Notes under the pieces: model-generated
Databases searched by the model: none
The model's input: the letters and a program-made list of their open reading frames with translations, nothing else
What the model was told of the DNA's origin: nothing
Part shown: one piece after another, positions 14,469 through 22,957 of the stretch
Layout of the letters: each line of letters opens with the position of its first letter
Position numbering within the stretch: the first letter of the stretch is position 1
Translations under genes and position numbers: made by a program
DNA from: Nocardia rosealba
GTDB taxonomy: Bacteria > Actinomycetota > Actinomycetes > Mycobacteriales > Mycobacteriaceae
Assembly: GCF_020216065.1 (NCBI RefSeq)
Contig: NZ_JAIWNA010000013.1
Coordinates: 1 to 33,368 of the forward strand
Length of the DNA: 33,368 bases
Direction of reading: 5' to 3'

Positions 14469-15209
14469 TCAGGGGCGCGGGCGCCGGACCAGGGCGCGCG
14501 CGACCAATTCGAGCGCCACCGCCACCGCGCACGCCTCCGACAGCATCAACCCGATCAGCACGAGCACCTGCACCGCACCGGCCTGCGCGGCGGACCCGCT
14601 GGTGAGCAACACACCGATGAACGCGCCGGGCAGGGTGACCAGCCCGACCGTTCGGGCTTGGTCGACACCGGGGATGAGCGCGTCGGTCGCCGCGCCCGTG
14701 AGCACCATCTTGCGGGCCGGACGATCGGTGAATCCCAGACTCAGGGCCGCCTCCACCTCACCCCAGCGCTGGCCGATGGCATCGAGCCCGCGCCGGGCCG
14801 CCAGCGAGGTGGAGGTCATGGTTCCGCCCAGCAGGATGCCGCCGATCGACACCAGCGTGACACCGTGGATCGGCACCGCGCCGCTGAGCAGGGTCGCCGG
14901 CATCACCGCCGCGATCCCGGTCGCGACGGCGAAGCCGAGCCAGATCCCGGAGCGGCCCGCCTGCGCCCGCCGGACGGCGGTGAACACGGCCGCACCGAAC
15001 ATGACAAGCAGCACGAGCGCGGCCGACCACAGATGCCGAAGCGCGGCCGCGAGAATCAACGCGATCAGACCCAGTTGCAGCACCGCGCGGAACGCGGCCT
15101 TCGGCACCACGAACGGCGACCCGATCCCGGTGAACCGGTACACCAGTGCCGCCGCGACCACCATGGCCACGCACAGCACGATCAACGCGACGCTGGGTTC
15201 CACCGTCAT
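14469..15209 (-). CDS. UPF0014/FetB-type ABC transporter permease
   Basis: A 246-residue membrane protein with about seven helices. Family signatures are the central GGTMTSTSLAARRGLD region and ATDALIPGVDQARTVGLVTLPGAF, cited in part (GLVTLPGAFIGVLL near 190-203). E. coli FetB pairs with the ATPase FetA and has been linked to iron export. No ATPase gene lies nearby, so this is an orphan permease here. ATG 15209 has GGAG 7 nt upstream. It is downstream of the PAP2 gene (36-nt gap) on the same strand, probably in one operon. The transported substrate is uncertain. Confidence 0.9.
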   Translation of the reverse strand: MTVEPSVALIVLCVAMVVAAALVYRFTGIGSPFVVPKAAFRAVLQLGLIALILAAALRHLWSAALVLLVMFGAAVFTAVRRAQAGRSGIWLGFAVATGIAAVMPATLLSGAVPIHGVTLVSIGGILLGGTMTSTSLAARRGLDAIGQRWGEVEAALSLGFTDRPARKMVLTGAATDALIPGVDQARTVGLVTLPGAFIGVLLTSGSAAQAGAVQVLVLIGLMLSEACAVAVALELVARALVRRPRP

Positions 15210-15245
15210 CAGCGAACTCCTTGCCAGATGTGCGGCACGCGCCGG

Positions 15246-15932
15246 CTAGGGGCGGGTCGCGCCGCGCGCGTGCAAGCGGGTGAACAGGGTGACGCTCAGC
15301 GTCAGCCAGAGCAGACCGACGATCCAGCCCGCAAGCACATCGGTGATCCAGTGCACCCCGAGATACACCCGCGACAGCCCGACCGCGATCGGGAACACCA
15401 CCGCCACGCCGACGGCGGTGCGGCGCACCCGGACCCGGCGCAGGCGCGGAACGAGCGCGATCGCCACCACCCCGACCACCGCCGCCGACCCGAGCGAATG
15501 TCCCGACGGATACGACAGGCTCAGCTCGGTGACCAGCCGTGAGTCCATCGGCGGACGATGCCGGTCGACGATCCGCTTGATGCCCCACACCAGCGCGCCC
15601 GCACCGAGCGAGGTGACACCGACCAGCGCGGCCACCGGTAGATCGCGCCGGGCGAGTAACCAGATCACCGTGACGAGCGCCAGAATCGTCATCGCCACGG
15701 TGCCGCCGAGGTCGGTGATCACCCGCGCCACCGTGGTCAGCGGTTCGCTGCGATGCGCGATCATCCAGTCGAGCACCCGCACATCCCACGGTGTGCCGTC
15801 CATATTGCCGACGACCACCCAGGTGAGCAGTCCGAACAGGGCGAGGGCGGTGGCGATGAGCGCGGCCGCGAGCGGTATCCGGTGGCCGAGCCCGGACCAG
15901 GCGACCCGGGGGGAGTGGTAGTCGATGGGCAT
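15246..15932 (-). CDS. PAP2 superfamily membrane phosphatase
   Basis: A 228-residue integral membrane lipid phosphatase. All three PAP2 signature blocks are present: KRIVDRHRP (119-127), PSGH (142-145) and SRVYLGVHWITD (187-198), with catalytic His194 and Asp198. Six helices are expected, with the active site facing outward. Likely substrates are phosphatidic acid, undecaprenyl-PP or other lipid phosphates; sequence alone does not separate these. It is preceded by a small ORF (25-nt gap) and followed by the FetB-like gene. Confidence 0.93.
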   Translation of the reverse strand: MPIDYHSPRVAWSGLGHRIPLAAALIATALALFGLLTWVVVGNMDGTPWDVRVLDWMIAHRSEPLTTVARVITDLGGTVAMTILALVTVIWLLARRDLPVAALVGVTSLGAGALVWGIKRIVDRHRPPMDSRLVTELSLSYPSGHSLGSAAVVGVVAIALVPRLRRVRVRRTAVGVAVVFPIAVGLSRVYLGVHWITDVLAGWIVGLLWLTLSVTLFTRLHARGATRP

Positions 15933-15957
15933 GACTACCAGATTGCCAGCCGGACGC

Positions 15958-16182
15958 TCAGGCCTCGAAGACCACCGCGTTCCCGGCCACGTCGCGGGTG
16001 CCCGCCACCTTCTTGATCGCTTTCACGAGATCGGTGACGCACTCCCAGGTGCGCGGCGGTTCGGCCTCGATATTGCCGATGGTGTACCAGGTGTCGGTGC
16101 CGCGGTAGCGGACCAGGCCTTTACCCGCGTCGTCGAGCATCACGTCGAGCTCGCCCGACACCGTCCCTTCCTCTTCGGTCAT
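15958..16182 (-). CDS. Small conserved-looking protein, start uncertain
   Basis: 74 residues from ATG 16182, with no recognisable domain and no signal peptide; the sequence is acidic at the N-terminus (MTEEEGTVSGELDVML) and has a Lys-rich helix near the C-terminus. The frame stays open with strong coding-type third-position GC to 16221, adding ISEPIEITAECAV. There a GAGGAGAG ribosome site stands 5 nt before an ATA codon that overlaps the TAA of the upstream HNH gene. The ATG at 16182 has no ribosome site. The true product may therefore be 87 residues with an AUA start. Function unknown. Confidence 0.65.
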   Translation of the reverse strand: MTEEEGTVSGELDVMLDDAGKGLVRYRGTDTWYTIGNIEAEPPRTWECVTDLVKAIKKVAGTRDVAGNAVVFEA

Positions 16183-16217
16183 GACGGCGCATTCGGCGGT
16201 GATCTCGATGGGCTCGC

Positions 16218-17003
16218 TTATTTGAACTCTCCTCGGCGGAGGCAGTCGTCGACTGCGGTGCGCAACGCGGTGTGCTCGGCGGTATCAACGGTCAGTGCGT
16301 ACTTTATCTTGACCTTCACGTAGTGCTCGATATAGGCACACCGGAAGTTGCCCGGCGGCAAGTAGTTCGCGGGGTCCTGGTCGCCCTTGGACCGGTTGGC
16401 CGACGGGTCGGCGGCGACCAGGTTCATCGCGTCGTTGGCGATGCGGCGGCGGGTGTCCTCGTCGCGGTCGGCGGCACCGGAGCGCCAGGCTTCGGCGAGG
16501 GCGACGATGTGTTCGGCGTCGACCTTCGACGGGTCGGTGATGAACTTGTAGGGCCCGAGCTGATCGGTCTTCTTGTCGATGAAGCCGTAGCGGTCCTGCC
16601 AGCCGGCACCCGACGGCACCGTCAGTTCACAGGTTTTGGGGTCGAGGGTGACCTTGCCGGTGGCGTCGCGCAGCATCATCACGTCGCGGCTGGTGCACTT
16701 GGTGTACTTGGCGAGGTCGCCGGTGAAGCCGTGTTCGGGCTTGTTGGTGTCCCAGTGCGGGAACTTCTCGCGGGTGTAGCCCGTCATCGCGCCTTCCTTG
16801 GCGACGACGAGGGTGGCGACCAGATCACCGATCTCCTTGCCCGACACCGTGGCCGCGCCCGCCGAACCGGGGCCGGGCGCGGTCGGATTCACCTTGTCCA
16901 GCAGCGAATTCGCGACTGTCACCACCAGCGCGACAACCATCGCGGCGGCCAGTGCGAGCACTGCGCGCCCGACCGGTGAGCCGCTGATCGAGGACCACTT
17001 CAT
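16218..17003 (-). CDS. Membrane-anchored or secreted HNH nuclease-like protein (DUF1524/GmrSD C-terminal type)
   Basis: A 261-residue protein. An N-terminal hydrophobic segment (about 12-33) directs it across the membrane; no lipobox or clear signal-peptidase site was seen, so an anchor is possible. The catalytic region carries VDAEHIVALAEAW (161-173, with His165), AMNLVAADPSANRSKGDQD (192-210, cited in part: NLVAADPSANRSKGD) and C-terminal helices, matching the DUF1524 HNH pattern of actinobacterial secreted nucleases. Cysteines 103, 125, 222 and 254 could form disulfides outside the cell. ATG 17003 has AGGTGG 7 nt upstream; the longer ORF lacks support. It overlaps the following small gene. 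Confidence 0.85.
   Translation of the reverse strand: MKWSSISGSPVGRAVLALAAAMVVALVVTVANSLLDKVNPTAPGPGSAGAATVSGKEIGDLVATLVVAKEGAMTGYTREKFPHWDTNKPEHGFTGDLAKYTKCTSRDVMMLRDATGKVTLDPKTCELTVPSGAGWQDRYGFIDKKTDQLGPYKFITDPSKVDAEHIVALAEAWRSGAADRDEDTRRRIANDAMNLVAADPSANRSKGDQDPANYLPPGNFRCAYIEHYVKVKIKYALTVDTAEHTALRTAVDDCLRRGEFK
16219..16234 (-). promoter_or_regulatory. Ribosome site positioned for an ATA start codon
   Basis: On the minus strand GAGGAGAG (16234-16227), TTCAA, then ATA (16221-16219). The ATA overlaps the upstream stop as ATAA, exactly where an ATGA stop-start overlap would be expected. Confidence 0.45.
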
Positions 17004-17152
17004 GCCCGTACCACCTGTGCCTTCGTCGAACTGCGAACCGGCACAACCTACGGGGCGGATACCGGTCCGTCGGTCATTGTCGCCTATGACATTCGGCACA
17101 GGCCAGGGCAAACGGATTGCAGCTCAATAGCGTTCGTCTATCACGTACCCGC

Positions 17153-17809
17153 TCAGTCGGGTAGCGAACCGGATTCGGTGGGAATTCCGGTGTCCAGGAA
17201 GCGGATCAGTCGGGCGATGCGAGCGGCGTGATCCACGCATCGCTGGAACTGGCTGCCGAGCAAGGCCAGATCGATGGCGGCGGCGGTATCGATACCGGCT
17301 TCGGCTGCGGTGAGTACGGAGTTCAGCTGTTTGAACAGGTCCTCCATGGCGGCCGCGTCGGAACCGTCGTCCTCGACGAATCGGCCCGTGGCGACCGAAT
17401 CGCTCACCCGGGCAACACATTCAGCGGCCAGGCCGCCCATCGCCACCAGCGCCTGCATCACCGGCGCCGGTGCGACGGCGTCGGGGTGAGCGCGATACAC
17501 GTACTGTCCCGCGGCTTCCGTGCGCCGCCCGATGCGCGAGAGTTCACCGGCCACCTGGATGGCTGTGACCACGTGGCGCAGGTCGCGGGCGACCGGCGCC
17601 TGCAGGGCGAGTAGTGCCATGGTGCGTGACTCGCAGGCGGCGAACATCTGCTGTAGCCGCTCGTCGAGCGCGAAAACCTCGTAGGTTGCCGCCAAATCGG
17701 CGCCCGCCAGCGCCTCGGTGATCCGCTCGGTCGCGTCATGGGCCAGCCGCGACATGTGGGTGAGCTCGTTGGACAGCGCCAAGAGCTCGAGGGTGAACTG
17801 GGTCCGCAC
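17153..17809 (-). CDS. phoU: PhoU-type phosphate signalling protein
   Basis: A 218-residue all-helical cytoplasmic protein built from two three-helix repeats. The family block APVARDLRHVVTAIQVAGELSRIG (cited in part: VARDLRHVVTAI near 73-84) and the second-repeat metal-binding-like region are recognisable. PhoU links Pst phosphate uptake to the PhoR/SenX3 sensor kinase. No pst or phoR/regX3 gene is adjacent, so the role is inferred from the family. The start is GTG 17809. It is divergent from the ChaA-type gene, with 94 nt between. Confidence 0.88.
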   Translation of the reverse strand: MRTQFTLELLALSNELTHMSRLAHDATERITEALAGADLAATYEVFALDERLQQMFAACESRTMALLALQAPVARDLRHVVTAIQVAGELSRIGRRTEAAGQYVYRAHPDAVAPAPVMQALVAMGGLAAECVARVSDSVATGRFVEDDGSDAAAMEDLFKQLNSVLTAAEAGIDTAAAIDLALLGSQFQRCVDHAARIARLIRFLDTGIPTESGSLPD

Positions 17810-17903
17810 GCGCTGAATTGTTCCCCATCGCAGCGCGACTGTGAATCCATCGGCGCATGTTCGCGGCCGCGCATCCGGCCGCTGGTGTCACACACCTGGA
17901 ACG

Positions 17904-19007
17904 ATGGAGATCATGATCGCCGCATTGACGACCAGATGGACCCTCTTCGTACCGATTCTCGCCGCGCTCGTACTCGCCGTCACCTGGGGGCGCGAGATAC
18001 CGGGCGTGGTGGTGGCAGTGGTCAGTGCCGTGCTGGTCGGGGCGGTGCTCTCGGCGGTTTATCACGCCGAGGTGGTGGCCCATCGGGTCGGCGAACCGTA
18101 CGGTGCGCTGATCCTGGCGGTGGCGGTCACCGTGATCGAGGTGGCCCTGATCGTCACCATGATGATCTCCGGTGGTGACAAGGCGGCGTCGCTGGCGCGC
18201 GACACGGTCTTCGCGGCAGTGATGATCACCTGCAACGGCATCTTCGGTCTCGTGCTGTTGGTCGGTGCGCTGCGGCGCCGGATCGCGGTGTTCAACCCGG
18301 AGGGCACGGGCGCGGCCCTGGCGACGGTGGCCACCTTGGCGACGCTGAGCCTGGTGCTGCCGACCTTCACCACGAGCAAGCCCGGCCCGGAGTTCTCACC
18401 GGCGCAGCTCGCCTTCGCCGCGGTCGCCTCGCTGGCGCTCTACGGGCTGTTCGTGATGGTGCAGACCGTGCGTCACCCGGACGATTTCCTCCCGGTAGAG
18501 GCCAGCGGCGCGATCGATGAGGACGAGGGGATGCACGCGGAGCTGCCGTCGAACCGGATCGCCCTGACCAGCCTCGGCATGCTCGTGCTCGCCCTGGTCT
18601 GTGTCGTCGGTCTGGCGAAGGTGGTCTCGCCCGCGCTGGAATCGGGCATCGCCTCGGCGGGGCTGCCGCAGGCCGCGGTCGGTGTGGTGATCGCGATGCT
18701 CGTGTTGCTGCCCGAGACGCTGGCCGCGGTCAACTCCGCGCGGCGCAACCAAGTGCAGATCGGCCTGAATCTCGCGCTGGGGTCGGCGATGGCCAGTATC
18801 GGGCTCACGATTCCGGTGATCGCGATCGCCACGATCTGGCTCAGCGGACCGCTGGTCCTCGGGCTCGGCGCCACCCAGATGGTGCTGCTCGCGCTGACCT
18901 TCGTGGTCGGCACGCTGACCGTTGTGCCAGGTCGGGCCACCTTGCTGCAGGGCGGTGTGCACCTGGCGTTGTTCGCGGCTTTCGTGTTCCTCGCCGCAAG
19001 CCCGTAG
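17904..19007 (+). CDS. ChaA-type calcium (sodium, potassium)/proton antiporter
   Basis: A 367-residue CaCA-superfamily exchanger with about 11 helices. The two inverted repeat motifs are visible: VTVIEVALIVTMM in the first half, and LLPETLAAVNSARRNQVQIGLNLALGSA (cited in part: LLPETLAAVNSAR, NLALGSAMASIGL) in the second. A central acidic loop (AIDEDEG) is typical. It exports Ca2+ or monovalent cations in exchange for protons. The start is ATG 17904 or ATG 17913; the bases ATGGAG between them could be the ribosome site of the latter. Divergent from phoU. Confidence 0.9.
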   Translation: MEIMIAALTTRWTLFVPILAALVLAVTWGREIPGVVVAVVSAVLVGAVLSAVYHAEVVAHRVGEPYGALILAVAVTVIEVALIVTMMISGGDKAASLARDTVFAAVMITCNGIFGLVLLVGALRRRIAVFNPEGTGAALATVATLATLSLVLPTFTTSKPGPEFSPAQLAFAAVASLALYGLFVMVQTVRHPDDFLPVEASGAIDEDEGMHAELPSNRIALTSLGMLVLALVCVVGLAKVVSPALESGIASAGLPQAAVGVVIAMLVLLPETLAAVNSARRNQVQIGLNLALGSAMASIGLTIPVIAIATIWLSGPLVLGLGATQMVLLALTFVVGTLTVVPGRATLLQGGVHLALFAAFVFLAASP

Positions 19008-19032
19008 GTGCGGTGTCGCGGATCACAACCCG

Positions 19033-19047
19033 CATGATCCTGTCATG
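19033..19047. promoter_or_regulatory. Palindrome CATGA-N5-TCATG upstream of mce promoter
   Basis: A perfect 5-nt dyad 41 nt upstream of the mce -35. It does not match the KstR consensus I know. Candidate regulator site only. Confidence 0.3.
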
Positions 19048-19087
19048 GGAACAGCGGAAAAGCGACGAGGGTCACCCACCCGAAATT

Positions 19088-19116
19088 TTGTTGTGACGCA
19101 GAGTACCGGTTAGCTT
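19088..19116 (+). promoter_or_regulatory. Promoter of the mce operon
   Basis: TTGTTG (19088-19093), 17-nt spacer, TAGCTT (19111-19116). A start near 19123 gives a leader of ~80 nt. The leader contains the hairpin CGCTT-CGC-AAGCG just before the GGAGG (19193-19197) of yrbEA. Confidence 0.6.
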
Positions 19117-19205
19117 GCTGGAGTTGGCACCGACGCCGAAGCCAGAGAGTGCGGTATGAATTTCACCCTGCCCCGCGCTTCGCAAGCGGGCCGGAGGCAT
19201 TTCTG

Positions 19206-20051
19206 ATGTCGACCGATCTGCATTCCGCGAAGACGGATTCCGCTACCCAGATCGTCCGCGAGAACTTCACCGCCACGGTGGTGTCGTCGTTGCGGACCTT
19301 CGGGCGTGCGGTCGACCTCGCGCAGGAGTCGGTCACCGGCACCGTCGCCGACGTGGCCCGCCGCCAGTTCCAATGGCGCGAGACCCTCGTGCAGGCCTGG
19401 CGCCTCATCACCGTCACCGCCATTCCGGCCGTGCTCATGGCGATCCCGTTCGGCGTGATCGTCTCGGTGCAGGTGGGCAACCTCATCCACAGCCTCGGCG
19501 CCGACTCCATGCTCGGCGCCACCGGCGGCCTCGGCGTCATCAAGCAGGGCGCGCCCATCGCGACCGGCTTCCTGCTCGGCGGTGCGGGCGCGGCGGCCAT
19601 CGCGGCCGACCTGGGCGCCAGGACCATCCGCGAGGAGATCGACGCGCTCAACACCATGGGCATCAGCCCGGTGCACCGGCTGGTGATCCCGCGCATGATG
19701 GCGATGCTGATCGTCGCCCCGATGCTCAACGTGCTCATCATCTTCGTCGGCGTGCTCGCCGGGTACGCGGTGGCCGTCGGCGGTCAGGGCGTGACGCCCG
19801 GCAGCTATTGGTCCACCTTCGGTTCCTTCGCGACCGCGGGCGATGTGTGGGTGTCGCTGCTCAAGGCCCTGATCTTCGGGTTCCTCGTCGTCGTCATCTC
19901 GTGCCAGCGCGGGCTGGAGGCCAAGGGCGGGCCGCGCGGTGTGGCCGACGCGGTGAACGCGGCGGTTGTGCTCTCGGTGGTGTCCATCGCCATCGTGAAC
20001 CTGCTGGCCACCCAGATCAGCGCCATGTTCCTGCCGACGAAGTTGGCGTGA
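19206..20051 (+). CDS. yrbEA: YrbE-type (MlaE) ABC permease A of mce operon
   Basis: A 281-residue integral membrane permease. Conserved MlaE features include RQFQWRETLVQAWRLITVTAIPAVLMAIPFG (cited in part: VTAIPAVLMAIPFG), QGAPIATGFLLGGAGAAAIAADLGARTIREEIDALNTMG (cited in part: AIAADLGARTIREEIDAL, the ATPase-coupling EExDAL helix), and about five helices. With YrbEB it forms the membrane channel through which MCE proteins pass lipids such as sterols or fatty acids inward. ATG 19206 has GGAGG 8 nt upstream; the open frame back to GTG 19149 is not supported. It shares one base with yrbEB. Confidence 0.95.
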   Translation: MSTDLHSAKTDSATQIVRENFTATVVSSLRTFGRAVDLAQESVTGTVADVARRQFQWRETLVQAWRLITVTAIPAVLMAIPFGVIVSVQVGNLIHSLGADSMLGATGGLGVIKQGAPIATGFLLGGAGAAAIAADLGARTIREEIDALNTMGISPVHRLVIPRMMAMLIVAPMLNVLIIFVGVLAGYAVAVGGQGVTPGSYWSTFGSFATAGDVWVSLLKALIFGFLVVVISCQRGLEAKGGPRGVADAVNAAVVLSVVSIAIVNLLATQISAMFLPTKLA

Positions 20052-20917
20052 TGGCTGCCTCTTCCTATCTCCCCACCTCGCTGCACTGGTTGCGCACACC
20101 CGCGCGCCTGGGCAGACGAGTCGTCGGCGCGGGCGAATCGCTCGGCTTCGTCGCCGTGTTCGTCTGGCAGGTGCTGTCCTCGGTGCCGCTGACGCTGCGC
20201 CGCTACCGCGACGAGACGCTGCGCGCGGTCACCGATATGACCTGGGGTCGCGGCTCGATCATCGTCGGCGGCGGCACCGTGCCGATGATGATCGTGCTCG
20301 GCCTGGTGATGGGCGCCTCCGTGGGCGTCGAGTCCTTCGCGTCGCTGGACATGCTCGGCATGGGCCCGGTCACCGGCGTCATCTCCGCCTACGCCACCAC
20401 CCGTGAGCTGGCCCCGATCGCGGCCGCCATCGGCTTCGCCGCCCAGGCGGGCTGCCGGATCACCGCCGAGATCGGCTCGATGCGCATCTCCGAGGAGATC
20501 GACGCGATCGAGGCGCTCGGCCTGCGCTCGGTGCCGTTCGTGGTCACCACCCGAGTGATCGCCGGCGCCATCGCGATCGTGCCGACCTTCCTGATCGCGC
20601 TGATCCTGTCCTACGGCGCCTGCCGCGGTCTGCTCACCATGGTCTACGGGCAGTCGGCGGGTGTGTACGACCACTACTTCTTCCAGTTCATCTCCGGCTT
20701 CGACATGATCGCGGCGGTCATCAAGGTCGCCGTGTTCGGCACGGTCGTGATCCTGGTGCACAGCTACTTCGGGTTCTTCGCCACCGGCGGACCCGAGGGC
20801 GTCGGCATCGCCTCGGGTCGCGCGGTGCGGGCCAGTTCGGTGGCCATCGTCGCCATCGACATGGTGCTGTCGATCATGCTGTGGGGCTTCAACTCGGCGA
20901 TCAGTTTTACGGGGTGA
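20051..20917 (+). CDS. yrbEB: YrbE-type (MlaE) ABC permease B of mce operon
   Basis: A 288-residue partner permease. Same fold and key elements as YrbEA: ATTRELAPIAAAIGFAAQAGCRITAEIGSMRISEEIDAIEALG (cited in part: ITAEIGSMRISEEIDAIEAL), GTVPMMIVLGLVMGASVG and a C-terminal HSYFGFFATGGPEGVG. The EEIDAIEAL coupling helix implies use of a separate ATPase (MceG/Mkl), which is not in this window. Starts at ATG 20051 immediately on the yrbEA stop (TGATG). Confidence 0.95.
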   Translation: MAASSYLPTSLHWLRTPARLGRRVVGAGESLGFVAVFVWQVLSSVPLTLRRYRDETLRAVTDMTWGRGSIIVGGGTVPMMIVLGLVMGASVGVESFASLDMLGMGPVTGVISAYATTRELAPIAAAIGFAAQAGCRITAEIGSMRISEEIDAIEALGLRSVPFVVTTRVIAGAIAIVPTFLIALILSYGACRGLLTMVYGQSAGVYDHYFFQFISGFDMIAAVIKVAVFGTVVILVHSYFGFFATGGPEGVGIASGRAVRASSVAIVAIDMVLSIMLWGFNSAISFTG

Positions 20918-20921
20918 GCTA

Positions 20922-21953
20922 GTGCCGAATTACGGAATGCCCGGCGTCGCGGCGAATCGGCGCACCTCGCGCCTGACCGGTGTCGTCATCCTCGCGGTGA
21001 TCGCGGTGGTCGCGCTCGGTTACGTCACGTACTCCAACGTCCGCTCCGAGGAGGGGCTGCGGATCGCGCTGCGCACCGAGCACCTCGGTGACGGCATCGA
21101 ATCCGGCAGCCAGGTCCGTATCGACGGCGTCACCGTCGGCGAGGTCGCCGAGGTGACCCCCGGCGAGCGCGGCACCCAGCAGATCGCGCTGCTGCTCGAC
21201 GAGCACCGCCTGCACGGCATCGACGACAGCCTCGCCATCGACTACGCGCCGACCAACCTGTTCGGCATCGCCGAGATCGAACTGAGGCGCGGCCCCGGCG
21301 GTGCCCCGCTGCGGGCAGGTTCGGTGCTCGACCTGACCGGCCCGAACAACGCCCGGGTCTACGACGCGACCATGAGCGCGATCCTGCGCAGCCTCTCGCA
21401 GGTCGGCATGACCGTGACGAGCCCGCAGATGGCGACGGTGATCTCCCAGCTCGCCGCCGACTTCAAGGCCTTCACCCCGCTGGTCCAGGCGCTCATCACG
21501 GTGGCCAAGACCATCGCCGACAACCAGGACGTCGCGCCCTCGGAACTGTTCGGCAGGCTCGGCCCGGCCTTCGACGGCGGCGGCCAGTTCGCCGGGGCGA
21601 CCATGCAGGTGATCGACCAGCTCAGCGAGATCAAGGTGACCCAGACCGACAAGGACCGCTACGACATCGGCGTCGGCGTGATCGGCGGCAGCCTGCTGCC
21701 CGCCCTGACCACCACCTTGAACACCGCGGGCGGCCACCTCGCCGAGTCGACCGACATGCTCGCGCCCATGCTGCTCGCGCTGGCGCAGATGTCGCCGAAT
21801 TCGCGCCGGACCGGCGCCGAACTCACCGCGCTGCTGCAGAACCTCCACGGCGCCATGCCCGACGGTCCCGACGGGCCCGTGCTCAACCTCGATGTCGAGC
21901 TCAGCGGTGTCCCCGCGATCGCGGTCCCGCTGTTCGGAAAGGGCGGTGCGTGA
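20922..21953 (+). CDS. mceA: MCE family protein MceA
   Basis: A 343-residue exported protein with an N-terminal membrane anchor (about 19-36), one MCE/MlaD domain (about 42-122; GIESGSQVRIDGVTVGEVAEV, cited in part: SQVRIDGVTVGEV) and a long helical tail that builds the hexameric lipid tunnel with MceB-F. GTG 20922 follows yrbEB by 4 nt with a GGGGTGAG ribosome site. It is somewhat shorter than mycobacterial MceA proteins (~400+ residues). The lipid carried is unknown. Confidence 0.93.
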   Translation: MPNYGMPGVAANRRTSRLTGVVILAVIAVVALGYVTYSNVRSEEGLRIALRTEHLGDGIESGSQVRIDGVTVGEVAEVTPGERGTQQIALLLDEHRLHGIDDSLAIDYAPTNLFGIAEIELRRGPGGAPLRAGSVLDLTGPNNARVYDATMSAILRSLSQVGMTVTSPQMATVISQLAADFKAFTPLVQALITVAKTIADNQDVAPSELFGRLGPAFDGGGQFAGATMQVIDQLSEIKVTQTDKDRYDIGVGVIGGSLLPALTTTLNTAGGHLAESTDMLAPMLLALAQMSPNSRRTGAELTALLQNLHGAMPDGPDGPVLNLDVELSGVPAIAVPLFGKGGA

Positions 21954-22957
21954 TGAAGATTCGCGGTGTCGCACTGCGCCTCGGCGTGTTCACGCTGGTG
22001 ATGGTCGCCGTGCTCGGTCTGGTGTTCACGCTCATCAAACGTCCCGTCTCCGGTGACACCAATGCGCACGACGTGCTGTTCACCGATGCCAACGGCCTCA
22101 AGGTCGGCAACGACGTGCGCATGTTCGGTGTGCAGGTGGGCAAGGTCGAGAAGATCTCGCTCGAGGGCGACAAGGCCAAGGTGCGCCTGACGGTCAAGAC
22201 CGATACGCCGATCTACGACAACTCCAAGCTGGCCATCCGCTATCAGAACCTCACCGGCCAGCGCTATGTCGACCTGCAGCAGGCGCCCAACCCGGGCACC
22301 CGCATCGCCGCGGGCGCTCGCATCGGCGCGCACATGACCGTGCCGTCCTTCGATGTGACCAGCCTGTTCAGCGGTCTGAAGCCGGTGCTGGCGACGCTGT
22401 CGCCCGAGGCGATCAACCAGTTCACCGCGAGCATGCTCGCCGTGATCGAGGGCGACGGCAGCGGCCTCGGCCCCGCGCTCACCGCCATCGACGAACTCGC
22501 CTCCTACGCCGAGAACCGCCAGCAGGTGGTCAGCACGCTGATCCACAACATGTCCGATCTTGCCGACCGTCACGGCGGCAGGCTGGGTCACCTGGTGCCG
22601 CTGCTCGCCCGCCTCACCGACATCTTCGAGGCGATGCAGCGCAATATCGGCGGAGTCGCCGACTTCGCGATGAGCGCGCCCTCGGTGCTCGCCCCGGTCG
22701 ACCGGCTGCTCGCCTCGCTCGGCCTGGTCGAAGGCGGCGGCGCCGATGTCGACGCGATGATCCGCGCCCTGTTCCCGAATCCGCAGGAGGCCGTGGAGGT
22801 TTTCGGCCGCCTGCCCGGTCTGCTGGCCACGGTCGACTCCTCGCTCTCGCGCGGTTTCACCGACTTCACACCGCACTGCAGCAACGGCGCCGCCGAGGTG
22901 CCCGCGCCACTGCAGGTGCTGATCGCCGGACAGAAGGTCACCGTATGCAACCGCTGA
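21953..22957 (+). CDS. mceB: MCE family protein MceB
   Basis: 334 residues: N-terminal anchor (about 8-28), MCE domain with FTDANGLKVGNDVRMFGVQVGKV (cited in part: GLKVGNDVRMFGVQVGKV) and ITL-type NLTGQRYVDL, then the helical domain and a short tail with CSNG...VCNR cysteines. It starts at ATG 21953 overlapping the mceA stop (TGATG); GTG 21950 is an alternative. Member of the periplasmic/cell-wall-spanning hexamer. Confidence 0.93.
   Translation: MKIRGVALRLGVFTLVMVAVLGLVFTLIKRPVSGDTNAHDVLFTDANGLKVGNDVRMFGVQVGKVEKISLEGDKAKVRLTVKTDTPIYDNSKLAIRYQNLTGQRYVDLQQAPNPGTRIAAGARIGAHMTVPSFDVTSLFSGLKPVLATLSPEAINQFTASMLAVIEGDGSGLGPALTAIDELASYAENRQQVVSTLIHNMSDLADRHGGRLGHLVPLLARLTDIFEAMQRNIGGVADFAMSAPSVLAPVDRLLASLGLVEGGGADVDAMIRALFPNPQEAVEVFGRLPGLLATVDSSLSRGFTDFTPHCSNGAAEVPAPLQVLIAGQKVTVCNR

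Noticed and set aside
19033..19047. KstR-type cholesterol regulon site before the mce operon
   Set aside because: CATGA-N5-TCATG does not match the KstR pattern (AAC-N2-GTT core), so sterol control cannot be claimed.
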